Below, one piece after another: positions 39,290 through 47,811 of a stretch of DNA of 64,000 nucleotides. The stretch's first letter is position 1; the number at the start of each line of letters is the position of its first letter. A program made the position numbers and the translations under genes. The stretch spans positions 1-64,000 of the forward strand of contig JAFAFL010000131.1 of NCBI GenBank assembly GCA_023423535.1, written 5' to 3'. The notes below the pieces were generated by a model. That model was not told where the DNA came from, searched no databases, and saw only the letters and a program-made list of their open reading frames with translations. Source of the DNA: Pseudomonadota bacterium. GTDB taxonomy: Bacteria > Myxococcota > Myxococcia > Myxococcales > Myxococcaceae.

Positions 39290-39874
39290 ATGCGGCTGCG
39301 GATCCTCGACAGCGGTCATTCACTCCCGAAGAAGGCCCTCTTCACCTTCATTCGGGTTGTCTCCGGTGCGCCCGCGCCGGACGTGGTGAAGACGCTGATG
39401 TACCGGCCGGAGTTCTTCGGGACCCCGATGCGCGCGGTCTTCCAGGAGGCGATGCGCGGCCCTTCGGACTGGACCGTCGCCGAGCGCGAGCTGATGGCCT
39501 CGTTCGTCTCGAAGACGAACGAATGCGAGTTTTGAACGAAGTCTCACGCCGCGGTCGCGGCGAAGGCCTGGGGAGACGAGGCGAAGGTGGAGGCGGTGCT
39601 CGCCGACCTCGAGACGGCGCCCATTGGCGAGGGGCTGCGGGCGACGCTGCGCCTATTGCGCAAGGTCACGCGGGCGCACGGTGAGGTCACGCCGGAGGAC
39701 ATGAAGGAGGTCCTCCGGACCGGCGTCACGCCCGCGCAGATCAAGGACGCGCTCGCGGTGTGCTTCAGCTTCAACGTCATCACGCGGCTGGCCGACACCT
39801 TCGAGTTCCACGTCGGCCCTCGCGAGCACTTCGACATCGGCGCGAAGGCGCTGCTCAGCCGCGGCTACCGGTAG
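39290..39874 (+). CDS. AhpD-like peroxidase-related selenoprotein (in-frame UGA at 39533-39535)
   Basis: Read as two pieces this would be an 81-residue protein ending in NECEF and a second open stretch beginning at 39536. Both lie in one frame with no other stop, giving 194 residues with UGA as codon 82. The family (AhpD / peroxidase-related, CMD fold) has a redox pair and acid-base His as NxCxYCxxxH. Here it is N77-E-C79-E-F-UGA82-T-K-S-H86, so UGA falls exactly on the second redox Cys, the position replaced by selenocysteine in known AhpD-like selenoproteins. A 6-bp GC stem with a GGUC loop follows. The rest matches the family (MYRPEFFG, SDWTVAERELMASFVS before; DALAVCFSFNVITRLADTFEF after). 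The start is the ATG 3 bases after the previous gene. A nonsense mutation is the main alternative. Confidence 0.85.
39547..39562 (+). promoter_or_regulatory. SECIS-like hairpin after the UGA codon
   Basis: CGCCGC (39547-39552), loop GGTC (39553-39556), GCGGCG (39557-39562). Counting U of the UGA as 1, the loop G and U are at 22 and 23, close to the G23-U24 contacts of the E. coli fdhF element recognised by SelB. The bulged U of fdhF is not seen. GTCT at 39541-39544 and AGAC at 39574-39577 could add a lower stem. Confidence 0.75.
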
Positions 39875-39883
39875 AGAAGTGCG

Positions 39884-40237
39884 TCAGTCGTCCTGCGCCA
39901 CGCAGACGGTCACCGTGCTGTCGCGGTGGGTCCGGCAGGCGTAACCGGAGCGGCAGTCACCCGGGTCGTTGCACCGGAGGAAGCAGGCGTTGAAGTCCCC
40001 GCCCGCTCCTTCGCGCACGCAGACCGAGCCGTTCGGACACGAGTCCGGATCGTTGAGCACGCACTGGGTGCTGCAGTAGCCGCCGGGCGTCTCGTCGCGG
40101 TTGATGCAGATCGACGTCCCGCCGCCGCAGTCCTTGGGGACCGTGCAGGGATCACCGACGGTGTTTCCGCACGCGGCGAGCCCGAGCGCGCCCATCACCA
40201 GCCCCAGCGTCATCCAGTTCCTCATCAGCTTGCTCAC
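39884..40237 (-). CDS. Cys-rich lipoprotein of 117 residues
   Basis: A lipobox ends at Cys23 (LGLAAC), and twelve further cysteines form repeated blocks (GDPCTVPKDCGGGTSIC, CSTQCVLNDPDSC, CFLRCNDPGDCRSGYAC). This is a common layout in myxobacterial lipoproteins with many disulfides. The GTG at 40237 is preferred because GGAGGG lies 8 bases upstream; an ATG four codons in is the alternative. Convergent with the AhpD-like gene and divergent from the acyl-CoA dehydrogenase. Function unknown. Confidence 0.75.
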   Translation of the reverse strand: MSKLMRNWMTLGLVMGALGLAACGNTVGDPCTVPKDCGGGTSICINRDETPGGYCSTQCVLNDPDSCPNGSVCVREGAGGDFNACFLRCNDPGDCRSGYACRTHRDSTVTVCVAQDD

Positions 40238-40322
40238 GGTGGGTGCCCTCCACTTCCGTCCTGATGCATCGCGCCATACCTTGACGCCGCAATCAGTTCC
40301 AGCGGGCAGCAGGAGGAGAAAA

Positions 40323-42128
40323 ATGGCGGCAGCGATTGAGGCGAAGCATCCGGCGGCGGCACCTTCCGGCGGGTCCTTCCTCGTGTCGGAGGTGGGGACC
40401 GCGGCGATCGTCACCCCCGAGTCGTTCAGCGAGGAACAGCGCCTCTACTACAAGACCGCGCTCCAGTTCGCGAAGGAGCAGGTCCTCGCGAAGGCGGACC
40501 GGATCGAGGCGAAGGATCACGCGCTGCTGCGCTCGCTGCTCGCGGAGGCCGGCATGCTGGGCCTGCTGATGATCGACATCCCCGAGTCCTACGGCGGGCT
40601 CGGCCTCGACAAGACGACCTCGCTGCTGGTGGCGGAGGCCTCCTCCGTCTACGGCTCCTGGTCGGTGACCATCGGCGCGCACACCGGCATCGGCTCGCTG
40701 CCCATCGTGTGGTTCGGCAACGAGGAGCAGAAGGCGCGCTACCTGCCCAAGCTTGCGACGGGTGAGCTGGTGGCGGCCTACGCGCTGACGGAGACGGGCA
40801 GCGGCTCGGATGCGCTCGGCGCGCGGACGAAGGCGCAGCTCAGCGAGGACGGCAAGCACTGGATCCTCAACGGCTCGAAGCAATTCATCACCAACGCCGC
40901 CTTCGCGGACGTGTTCGTCGTCTTCGCCAAGGTGGATGGCGACAAGTTCACCGGCTTCATCGTGGACCGCGACACGCCGGGCCTCTCCATCGGTGCGGAA
41001 GAGCACAAGATGGGCATCCGCGGATCGTCCACCTGCGCGCTCACCTTCGAGGACGCGAAGGTCCCCGCGAACAACGTGCTCGGCGAGATCGGCCGCGGTC
41101 ACAAGATCGCGTTCAACATCCTCAACCTCGGCCGGCTGAAGCTCGGCGCGGGCGTGGTCGGCGGGATGAAGCAGGCCATCGAGGACGCGCTCCGCTACGC
41201 GCAGGACCGCAAGCAGTTCAAGACGCCGATCGTCCAGTTCGGGCTGCTCCGCGAGAAGTTCGCGCGCATGGTCGCGCACACCTACGCGATCGAGTCCATG
41301 GCGTACCGGACGGGCGGCCTCATCGACGCGCGGCTCGAGGGCGAGGACAAGACCGCGGCGGACTACGACCAGAAGATCATCGAGGCCATCGAGCAGTACG
41401 CGGTGGAGGCGTCCATCCTCAAGGTCGCCGGCTCCGAGGCGCTGGGGATGGTGTGCGACGAGGCGGTGCAGATCCACGGCGGCTACGGCTTCATCGCCGA
41501 GTACCCGGTGGAGCGCGCCTACCGCGACGCGCGCATCAACCGCATCTTCGAGGGCACCAACGAGATCAACCGCATGCTGCTGGTGGGCATGCTCCTCAAG
41601 CGCACGATGAAGGGCGAGCTGCCGCTGATGGAGCTGGCGATGGCGCTCGACGAGGAGCTGGCGAACGGGAACCTCCCGCGCGCGCGCGGCGCCGACGAGC
41701 TGGCCCAGGACGCGCTCTCCGCCGAGTACCTCAAGCGGCTCGCGGTGTACGCGACGAAGACCGCGCTCGAGGTGTGGGGCCCGGAGATCGAGAAGCACCA
41801 GGAGGTGCTCGGGTGCGTGGCGGACATCATCATGGACGCGTTCGCGCTCGACTCGATGGTGACCCGCACCCGCCAGGCGGCGGAGGACGGGAAGCTCGAT
41901 CCCGCGCGCGTGGCGGCGGTGCGCCTGTTCGCTATGGAGGCCCAGCCTCGCGCCTTCGAGCGCGCGCGCCGGGCGCTCTGCGGTGCGGTCTCGGGTGAGC
42001 AGCTGGAGGAGCACCTCGAGCGGCTGCGCCAGCTCGACCGCTTCACGCCCGCGGATCCGGCCGCGCTCCGCGAGACGCTGATGGAGCGCGTCGAGGCGAA
42101 GGGCGGCTATCCCTTCGGCGTCGAATAG
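40323..42128 (+). CDS. Acyl-CoA dehydrogenase with C-terminal extension (VLCAD/ACAD9-like)
   Basis: The 601-residue protein has the usual acyl-CoA dehydrogenase fold (IPESYGGLGLDK, ALTETGSGSDALGARTKA, GLLREKFARMVAHTYAIESM, IHGGYGFIAEYPVERAYRDARINRIFEGTNEI). It also has a further 160-residue helical tail, as in VLCAD and ACAD9, which are membrane-associated dimers. It would oxidise long or very-long fatty acyl-CoA in the first step of beta-oxidation, with FAD. The likely catalytic Glu lies in the FEGTNEI segment. The ATG at 40323 follows AGGAGGAG at a good distance. No other fatty-acid genes are nearby. Confidence 0.9.
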   Translation: MAAAIEAKHPAAAPSGGSFLVSEVGTAAIVTPESFSEEQRLYYKTALQFAKEQVLAKADRIEAKDHALLRSLLAEAGMLGLLMIDIPESYGGLGLDKTTSLLVAEASSVYGSWSVTIGAHTGIGSLPIVWFGNEEQKARYLPKLATGELVAAYALTETGSGSDALGARTKAQLSEDGKHWILNGSKQFITNAAFADVFVVFAKVDGDKFTGFIVDRDTPGLSIGAEEHKMGIRGSSTCALTFEDAKVPANNVLGEIGRGHKIAFNILNLGRLKLGAGVVGGMKQAIEDALRYAQDRKQFKTPIVQFGLLREKFARMVAHTYAIESMAYRTGGLIDARLEGEDKTAADYDQKIIEAIEQYAVEASILKVAGSEALGMVCDEAVQIHGGYGFIAEYPVERAYRDARINRIFEGTNEINRMLLVGMLLKRTMKGELPLMELAMALDEELANGNLPRARGADELAQDALSAEYLKRLAVYATKTALEVWGPEIEKHQEVLGCVADIIMDAFALDSMVTRTRQAAEDGKLDPARVAAVRLFAMEAQPRAFERARRALCGAVSGEQLEEHLERLRQLDRFTPADPAALRETLMERVEAKGGYPFGVE

Positions 42129-42240
42129 GCGGCCAGGCGGTTGGCGGTTGCGCGCCTTCGGGCGTCAGCGCCCACCTGCACGCCGGACGAGCAACGCGCC
42201 GGGCCCGCGCATGACGTCGCGCGGCCCGGTGCGCACGCTT

Positions 42241-42270
42241 CTCGAAGGAACTTCTCTCGAAGGAACTTCG
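42241..42270. repeat. Tandem duplication of a 15-bp unit
   Basis: CTCGAAGGAACTTC(T/G) occurs twice head to tail, 20 bases before the next gene. Each unit contains the short inverted repeat GAAG-GAA-CTTC, so two identical half-sites lie in a row. A regulator site or a chance duplication. Confidence 0.6.
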
Positions 42271-42289
42271 AACGGCGCGGGAGGGCGCG

Positions 42290-42802
42290 ATGAACAGGGT
42301 CGGAACGAGCGCGTTGGACGGCGCGAGGGGAGCGCTCGCGGGCGCGTTGGCGAGCAAGGTGATGGGCCGCGTCACCACGTACATGTACGAGCACCAGGAC
42401 GAGAAGGCCACGGAGCGCGAGGAGTCGGTGCGCGGCGGCAAGGCCTCCTTCGAGGTCGCGGCGGAGAAGGCGGCGCGGCTCTTTGGCCGGGAGCTCGACG
42501 AGGACCAGCGGAAGAGGCTCGGCGGGGTGATGAGCTGGGCGCTGGCGATTGGCGCGGGCACGGTCTACGGCATCGTGCGGCGCAGGCTGCCGGCCTCGAA
42601 GCGCGGCATGGGCCTGCTCTTCGGCACCGCGTTCTTCCTTCTCGTGGACGAGGGCATGAACACGCTCTTCCGCTTCACCCCGCCGCCGCGCGCGTTCCCC
42701 TGGCAGGCGCACGCCCGCGGGCTCCTCGGGCACCTGACCTATGGGCTCGCCGCGGAGCTGCAGCTTCGCGCCACGGATGCGGCCGCGCGGAGGGCCTTCT
42801 AG
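42290..42802 (+). CDS. Inner-membrane protein of 170 residues (DUF1440/YagU-like)
   Basis: The protein has an N-terminal amphipathic segment (GALAGALASKVMGRVTTYMYE), a charged middle and three hydrophobic stretches (LGGVMSWALAIGAGTVYGIV, GMGLLFGTAFFLLVDEG, HARGLLGHLTYGLAAE). The pattern with VDEGMN and a conserved GHLTYG motif is that of the YagU/DUF1440 group, which in E. coli is linked to acid tolerance. Assignment is weak. The ATG has a good upstream GGGAGGG. A 15-bp tandem repeat lies just upstream. Confidence 0.62.
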   Translation: MNRVGTSALDGARGALAGALASKVMGRVTTYMYEHQDEKATEREESVRGGKASFEVAAEKAARLFGRELDEDQRKRLGGVMSWALAIGAGTVYGIVRRRLPASKRGMGLLFGTAFFLLVDEGMNTLFRFTPPPRAFPWQAHARGLLGHLTYGLAAELQLRATDAAARRAF

Positions 42803-42837
42803 CCGGGAGCGGGCGTCCCGGCGGCATTGGCCGGCGG

Positions 42838-43935
42838 TCATGCGAGGTGCGCGAGGCCCTCCAGCGCGGTGGCCTCGGCGCCGAAGCCCATCTGTCCGAG
42901 CAGGTCCACGAAATCCGGCACAGGCAGGCTGCCTCCGGTGGCGCGCGCGTGGCCGTGGGCAACCTCTTCGCCCTCCGGCAGCCGGAAGCCTCGCAGGAGC
43001 GAGATGAGGTCCCGCTCTTTCGCCGAGCGCATGGCGAAGTTCACCCGCCCCGGCAGGTAGCCCACGTTGGCGGCGATGACGACCGACTCGGAGAGCCTGC
43101 GCGTCCAGCGGGTGGCCACCAGCGGGTGCACGCGCGCGCCGGAGGCGAAGAGCAGCAGCGCGAACTCGCCGGCGAAGCGAGGCGGGGTGCGGCTGCAGCG
43201 CGTGACCTCTGCGTTGACCTCCTCGCGCATCGCGGCGAGCCGCTTCGCGGTCGGCACGCGCTGGGCGGCAATGTCGTCCGGGCCCTTCGCGTCGAGCAGC
43301 GCGCGAAAGGCGGCCTCGATGTCGCGCGACGCGCTGCGGTTCGCTGCGTTGACCAGCGCCACTGCCGTGGAGAGCGCCTTCCGCGTTCCCGGGACGCTCG
43401 CCTCCTTCATTGCCCGGTCGACGCCGAGATCCCCCGCCAGCCCGAACGCGCGCAGCCACTCGAGGCCCGCGAGCTCCACGCCCGCCACGCCGCCGAGCAC
43501 GTCCCAGGTGAGCGCGCTGGTCGCCGTCTCCTCGTCGCGACCCGCGGCACTGACGAGGATCGCGCCCGGTGGAAGCCCGGCCGGGACGTGGTGGTCGAGA
43601 ATCACCGTCGGGATGCCCTCCGCGATCGCGCCCGCACGGCTACCCATGTCGAGCACCAGCACGAGGTCCGGACGAAGCGCCGAGATCCGCCTCTGGATGC
43701 GGGGCGTGTGCACGTGCTCGCCGCGCTCGGGGTGCAGCACACAGGGCACCGCCCCGAGCCGCTCCACCGCGCGCCACGCGATGACGCCCGAGGAGAGCCC
43801 GTCCGCGTCGCCGTCGGGCACGATGAGCACGCGCGCCTTGCGGCCAGCCCGTGGCGCCGCGGCTTCGGCGATGAGTCGTCGCGCGCGTGCCGTGGCGCGG
43901 GGTTCGCTTTCGATGCGTTGGTGCGCGCGCTCCAC
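42838..43935 (-). CDS. DHH-family phosphoesterase (RecJ-like)
   Basis: The 365-residue protein has the DHH motifs in order: DGDADGLSSGV (motif I), VLVLDMGSRAG (motif II), and VILDHHVPAG (motif III), then a DHHA1-type C-terminal domain with GRVNFAMRS and GGHP-like HARATGG. The family contains RecJ exonucleases and oligoribonucleases. The short length and absence of RecJ extra domains make a small exonuclease or phosphodiesterase more likely. The start is GTG at 43935. Alone in its direction between two rightward genes. Confidence 0.85.
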   Translation of the reverse strand: MERAHQRIESEPRATARARRLIAEAAAPRAGRKARVLIVPDGDADGLSSGVIAWRAVERLGAVPCVLHPERGEHVHTPRIQRRISALRPDLVLVLDMGSRAGAIAEGIPTVILDHHVPAGLPPGAILVSAAGRDEETATSALTWDVLGGVAGVELAGLEWLRAFGLAGDLGVDRAMKEASVPGTRKALSTAVALVNAANRSASRDIEAAFRALLDAKGPDDIAAQRVPTAKRLAAMREEVNAEVTRCSRTPPRFAGEFALLLFASGARVHPLVATRWTRRLSESVVIAANVGYLPGRVNFAMRSAKERDLISLLRGFRLPEGEEVAHGHARATGGSLPVPDFVDLLGQMGFGAEATALEGLAHLA

Positions 43936-44149
43936 CCGGTGAAGGTGCGCCGCGCTGCCCTTTGCGGCACGACACGCGCTCCCGAGTTCACCGGACGCAT
44001 GGCCCCATGCCAGGCGAGCGCGACACGCGCGGTGGGGACCTCCGGAGAAGTGGGTGCGCCGCGACCCGATGGTTCAAGGGCACCCGCTCTGCGAGTAAAC
44101 GCGCTCTCTGGGAGAGTCATGGTCCTGCCATTGCAGCCTCCACCGGCAC

Positions 44150-45817
44150 ATGTCTCGCGATCCGTCCCGGGAAGAGGAACGCCTGCTCGTCATCGACCGC
44201 CTCGGGGTGCTCGATACGCCGCCAGAGGCCTGCTTCGACGCGCTCGTGGGGCTGGCGGCCAGCCTGTGCCACGCGCCGATGAGCGCGATCACGCTGCTCG
44301 CCCGCGACCGCCAGTGGCTGAAGGCCCGGCAGGGCATCGCGCTGAGCGAAACCGCGCGCAGCGAGGCGATCTGCGTCCACACCATCGACCGCCCCGGTCT
44401 GCTGGTCATCCCGGACACGCGCGAGGATCCGCGCACGAGCGGCCTTCCCCACGTCCGCGCCGAGGAGGGCATCCGCTTCTACGCGGGCGCGCCGCTGGTC
44501 ACCACGAGCGGCCACACCATCGGCGCGCTCTGCGTGCTCGACACCTCGCCGCGTCCTGCGGGCCTCACCGAGGAGCAGGGCCAGGCGCTCCTCGTGCTGG
44601 CGGTCCAGGTCGTCGCGCAGCTCGAGCTTCGCCAGGCGCTGCGGACGCAGGAGGCCCTGCTCGACGAGCAGCGGAGGGCGCGCGAGGCGCTGGCCCGGAG
44701 CGAGGAGCGCCTCCGGCTGGCGGGGGAGGCGACGCACGATCTGCTGTGGGAGATCGATCTGGTGACGGGCTCCAGCGAGGGCCTCGGCCGTCTGCGGCGG
44801 CTCTTCGGGGAGAACGCGCCGCACGACCTCGCCGGGTTCATGAAGCGCGTCCACCCCGACGACTACGAGGCGCTCCGCCGCTCCTTCCGCGCGGCGGTGC
44901 TCGGCAGGGGCGAGACCTGGTCGATGCAGTTCCGCTACCTCGGCGACGGCGGCGCGGTCCGCTGGAGCCAGGCCCGGGCGCGGCTGCTGCGCGACGAGCG
45001 GGGCTGGACGGTCCGCGTGTACGGCGCGCTCCTCGACGTGACGGAGGAGATGACGCTCCGCGAGCAGATGGTCCAGAGCGAGCGGCTCGCCTCGGTGGGC
45101 GCGCTCTCCGGCGGCGTGGCGCACGAGATGAACAACCCGCTCGCCTGCGTGCTCTCGAACCTCACCTGGCTGCGCGGTGATCTGCGGCCGGGGCAGTGCA
45201 CCGACGACCAGCTCGCGGCGATCGACGACGCGGTGCACGGCGCGGAGCGGCTGCAGCGCATCGTGGCGGACCTGCGGACCTTCGCGCAGGAGGGCAACGA
45301 CGTGCAGGGGCCGGTGGAGGTCGAGGCCGCGGTGCGCTCCGCCCTCACGCTCACCCGCGCGCAGCTGACCGACCGGGCGATGCTCACCGAGGAGCTGTCG
45401 CGCGTCCCCCCGGTGACCGCGAACCTGCCGAAGCTCACCCAGGTGATGGTCCACCTGCTGCGCAACGCGGTGCAGGCGGTGACGGGCGTTCCGGGGACCC
45501 GGCGTGTGACCGTCCGCACCGGGCTCGCGGGCGCGGGCAGCGTGTACGTGGACGTGGAGGACACCGGAGAGGGCATGTGCGAGAGCGTCCGCCGCCGCGC
45601 CTTCGAGCCCTTCTTCACCACGCGCGCCGTCGGCGCAGGTCAGGGCCTCGGCCTCTCGGTGTGCCACGGGCTGGTGAAGCAGATGGGCGGGACGATGGAG
45701 CTCTCTTCGGAGCCGGGGAGGGGAACGCGCGTGCGCGTCGTCCTCACGGCATCCGCGCCACCGCGTCCATTCCCAGCGACAGGCGCGCGCGCCACGGAGG
45801 AGGCGGCAGCGCCTTGA
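44150..45817 (+). CDS. Soluble GAF-PAS sensor histidine kinase
   Basis: The 555-residue protein has an N-terminal GAF domain (about 20-165), a short coiled coil (165-190), a PAS domain with PAC (about 185-300), a HisKA helix with the phospho-acceptor His325 (GGVAHEMNNPLACVLSNL) and an ATPase domain with N box (HLLRNAVQAV), G1 (VEDTGEGM), F box (FEPFFTTRAVG) and G2 (GQGLGLSVCHGL). No membrane segment, so it senses a cytoplasmic signal. No response regulator is next to it, as is common in myxobacteria. Its 3' end overlaps the convergent PilZ gene by 74 bases. Confidence 0.92.
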   Translation: MSRDPSREEERLLVIDRLGVLDTPPEACFDALVGLAASLCHAPMSAITLLARDRQWLKARQGIALSETARSEAICVHTIDRPGLLVIPDTREDPRTSGLPHVRAEEGIRFYAGAPLVTTSGHTIGALCVLDTSPRPAGLTEEQGQALLVLAVQVVAQLELRQALRTQEALLDEQRRAREALARSEERLRLAGEATHDLLWEIDLVTGSSEGLGRLRRLFGENAPHDLAGFMKRVHPDDYEALRRSFRAAVLGRGETWSMQFRYLGDGGAVRWSQARARLLRDERGWTVRVYGALLDVTEEMTLREQMVQSERLASVGALSGGVAHEMNNPLACVLSNLTWLRGDLRPGQCTDDQLAAIDDAVHGAERLQRIVADLRTFAQEGNDVQGPVEVEAAVRSALTLTRAQLTDRAMLTEELSRVPPVTANLPKLTQVMVHLLRNAVQAVTGVPGTRRVTVRTGLAGAGSVYVDVEDTGEGMCESVRRRAFEPFFTTRAVGAGQGLGLSVCHGLVKQMGGTMELSSEPGRGTRVRVVLTASAPPRPFPATGARATEEAAAP

Positions 45818-46460
45818 GGTGCAGGATGTGCTCGAGCCGCTCGACCGTGTCCGGTCGCAGCTTGCCGAACTGAACGCCGAACGCCGCCTGCCGCAGCCAG
45901 TTGCGATCGCGCAGAGGATCGCGCGCCCAGACGACCTCTCCGTGCAGGCTGAGCTGACCGATGGAGAGCCACAGCTCGAGAAGGAACGGCTCGCCGCGGC
46001 GGATGCGATCCGGCAGCGGCGCGTCCACCACCTCGAGGCCGAGGCCGCTGAGCGACACGTCGCGCACGAGGTAGCGGGGCGCGTCCGGCGACTCCTCCTC
46101 GCCGTGGACCACGAGGGGGATGCGCGGGTGCGCCCGCAGCTTCTCGTAGCGGTGCTGATCGAAGATCGTCTGCACCAGCGCCTCGAGCGAGCCCGGATCC
46201 GGGCCCGGGTCGTAGCGGATGTGCAGCGCGTGCGAGCCGCCGTCGCGGGGCGTGACCTCGAGGACCTCGCCCACCACCTCCACCGGGCGGTCCACGCCCT
46301 CGGCGAGCAGCTCGAACACGAAGCGCGTGCCGAGCGGCAACGCGCGGCGGCTCTCCAACGTGACCGTGCCGCGCCCCACCGAGCGGGTGAACTCCGCCAG
46401 CAGGGACGACGCGCTCTTGTAGCCAATCCGAAGCCGGATCGGCCCGCCCTTCACCGACAT
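45744..46460 (-). CDS. Two-domain PilZ protein
   Basis: The 238-residue protein has an N-terminal PilZ-like domain (about 1-95) that has lost the ligand motif, of the type often seen in myxobacteria, then a C-terminal PilZ domain with both c-di-GMP motifs: RAHPRIP (RxxxR) and DVSLSGLG (D/NxSxxG). It should bind c-di-GMP, which in M. xanthus controls motility, exopolysaccharide and development. The last 25 codons overlap the end of the histidine kinase gene on the other strand. Divergent from nothing; it and the lipoprotein at 46483 read in the same direction. Confidence 0.85.
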   Translation of the reverse strand: MSVKGGPIRLRIGYKSASSLLAEFTRSVGRGTVTLESRRALPLGTRFVFELLAEGVDRPVEVVGEVLEVTPRDGGSHALHIRYDPGPDPGSLEALVQTIFDQHRYEKLRAHPRIPLVVHGEEESPDAPRYLVRDVSLSGLGLEVVDAPLPDRIRRGEPFLLELWLSIGQLSLHGEVVWARDPLRDRNWLRQAAFGVQFGKLRPDTVERLEHILHLKALPPPPWRARLSLGMDAVARMP

Positions 46461-46482
46461 CCCGTCCCGATTCGGGCGCGGC

Positions 46483-47100
46483 CTAAGCCTCGCCGTCCTT
46501 CACGTACTCGCCGGTGGCGGTGAGGCGGTAGGTCTCGTTGTCGTAGGTGTGCGTCCCCTCCGACGTGGTGATCGTCCCGTTGATCGTCTGGGTGAAGGTG
46601 ACGCTGGAGTCGGTGGCGCTGAACCGCATCGACTGGGTCACGTCCATGTCCACGAAGTCCTTCACCGCGCCGGTGAGGTCCAGCCGGCCCTTCATGAGGA
46701 AGTCCACGCTGGTGAGGGTGACGTCCATCTTCATCGTCAGCGCGCCGTCCTGGGTCACGTCGTCCCGCTCCACCTCGCTCGTCTCCGGGTCGTCCCACAT
46801 GGGCTCGGTGCACTCGTCGTAGGCGAGGTCGAAGGTCAGCCCGAGGCCCCCGCCGAGATCCACGCCCGCGAGCTTCATGGAGACGGTGCCGCCGTTGGTG
46901 CAGGACGCGGTGGCGCCGCCCTCGAAGTCGCCCTGCTGCATGAGCTTGTAGAGCCCGCCCTGAGCGGAGGTGCTGTTGCCCTTGTTCGCGGCAGCGCCCG
47001 CGATGCGCGAGGCGGAGTCCTTGTCCAGCTTCGCGCCGCCACAACCGACGGCGAGCAGGGAGAGAGCGGAGATCACGGCAAGACGGATGGGGAGTGACAT
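46483..47100 (-). CDS. Lipoprotein with a beta-rich domain
   Basis: The 205-residue protein has a lipobox ending at Cys20 (LLAVGC), a small linker, and a body of many beta strands (VSMKLAGVDLGGGLGLTFDLAYDEC; LTMKMDVTLTSVDFLMKGRLDL; VTFTQTINGTITTS). Such bodies are typical of envelope lipoproteins. The start has a strong ribosome site (AAGGAGG). Divergent from the mraZ promoter region; 22 bases upstream of the PilZ gene on the same strand, so possibly one unit. Function unknown. Confidence 0.75.
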   Translation of the reverse strand: MSLPIRLAVISALSLLAVGCGGAKLDKDSASRIAGAAANKGNSTSAQGGLYKLMQQGDFEGGATASCTNGGTVSMKLAGVDLGGGLGLTFDLAYDECTEPMWDDPETSEVERDDVTQDGALTMKMDVTLTSVDFLMKGRLDLTGAVKDFVDMDVTQSMRFSATDSSVTFTQTINGTITTSEGTHTYDNETYRLTATGEYVKDGEA

Positions 47101-47199
47101 GACGCCTCCTTAGAGAGCCAGCAGCGCGGCAGCCCGGCCAGGCCGCCTGCTTCCCCGCCTCGTAGCCCGACGACCCGATCCAGTCAAAGGCCCGGCTTC

Positions 47200-47228
47200 T
47201 TGACCGGGGCAAGGGATCCCTCTAGTTT
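47200..47228 (+). promoter_or_regulatory. Candidate promoter of mraZ
   Basis: TTGACC (47200-47205), 17 bases, TAGTTT (47223-47228). The -35 matches the sigma-70 consensus well and the -10 weakly. Position and spacing fit, and the MraZ repeats begin 10 bases further on, as in E. coli. Confidence 0.6.
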
Positions 47229-47237
47229 CGGCCTCCC

Positions 47238-47267
47238 GTGGCAAGAAGTGGGAAGAAGTGGCCTTGA
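47238..47267 (+). promoter_or_regulatory. MraZ operator (three GTGGN repeats)
   Basis: GTGGCAAGAA, GTGGGAAGAA and GTGGCCTTGA follow one another with a 10-bp period, giving TGG(C/G)(A/C) boxes on one DNA face. MraZ is known to bind such TGGG-type direct repeats in front of its own gene. This supports autoregulation of the dcw operon here. Confidence 0.75.
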
Positions 47268-47282
47268 GCGGATCAGAACCAC

Positions 47283-47735
47283 GTGTTCAGAGGCGTCTAC
47301 GAGCACCAGATCGACGCGAAGGGGCGCACGAGCCTCCCGGCGAAGCTGCGGGACACGCTGGTGGGCACCTACGACGACCGGCTGATCCTCACGACCGCGC
47401 TCGACCCCTGCCTGCACGCGTACCCGGTGCGCGAGTGGGAGCAGCTGGAGGCCTCGCTGGCGAAGCGGAACCCCATGGAGCCCGGGGTGAAGACGCTGAT
47501 GCGGCTCTACGTGGCGCCCGCGCAGGAGGTGTCGGTGGACAAGCTCGGGCGGGTGCTCATCCCGCCTTCGCTGAGGGCGCACGCGGGGCTGGAGAAGGAC
47601 GTGGTGTGGGCGGGGATGGTGAAGGTGATCGAGCTGTGGAGCGCCGAGGGCTGGCTGAAGGCCCAGGCCGACGCGCGCGCCGAGGCCGACAGCGCGGAGC
47701 TGATGCGCGTGCTCGGAGAGCTGCGGCAGGGCTAG
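47283..47735 (+). CDS. mraZ: MraZ, transcription regulator of the dcw cluster
   Basis: The 150-residue protein has two SpoVT/AbrB-type folds with the conserved DxxGR motifs (DAKGRTSLPAKLRD near the start; DKLGRVLIPPSLRAHAGL, about 82-98). MraZ binds TGGG-type repeats as an octamer and represses the dcw cluster. Repeats of this type lie directly upstream. The start is GTG at 47283. A strong terminator lies between it and the next gene, so part of transcription may end after mraZ. Confidence 0.95.
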   Translation: MFRGVYEHQIDAKGRTSLPAKLRDTLVGTYDDRLILTTALDPCLHAYPVREWEQLEASLAKRNPMEPGVKTLMRLYVAPAQEVSVDKLGRVLIPPSLRAHAGLEKDVVWAGMVKVIELWSAEGWLKAQADARAEADSAELMRVLGELRQG

Positions 47736-47811
47736 CGGTGGCGGCCCACGTGGCCGTCGTTTGCGTGGTGGAGCGCTACAGCAACGTGGCGTGACGTGAC
47801 GAGTTCGTAGG

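Noticed and set aside
39533..39535. TGA read as an ordinary stop giving two short genes
   Set aside because: Both parts lie in one frame, only the codon of the catalytic cysteine is changed, and a SECIS-like hairpin follows. A nonsense mutation would have no reason to fall there.
44066..44084. GGTTCAA-type sequence resembling a tRNA T-arm
   Set aside because: No acceptor stem, anticodon arm or CCA context could be found around it.
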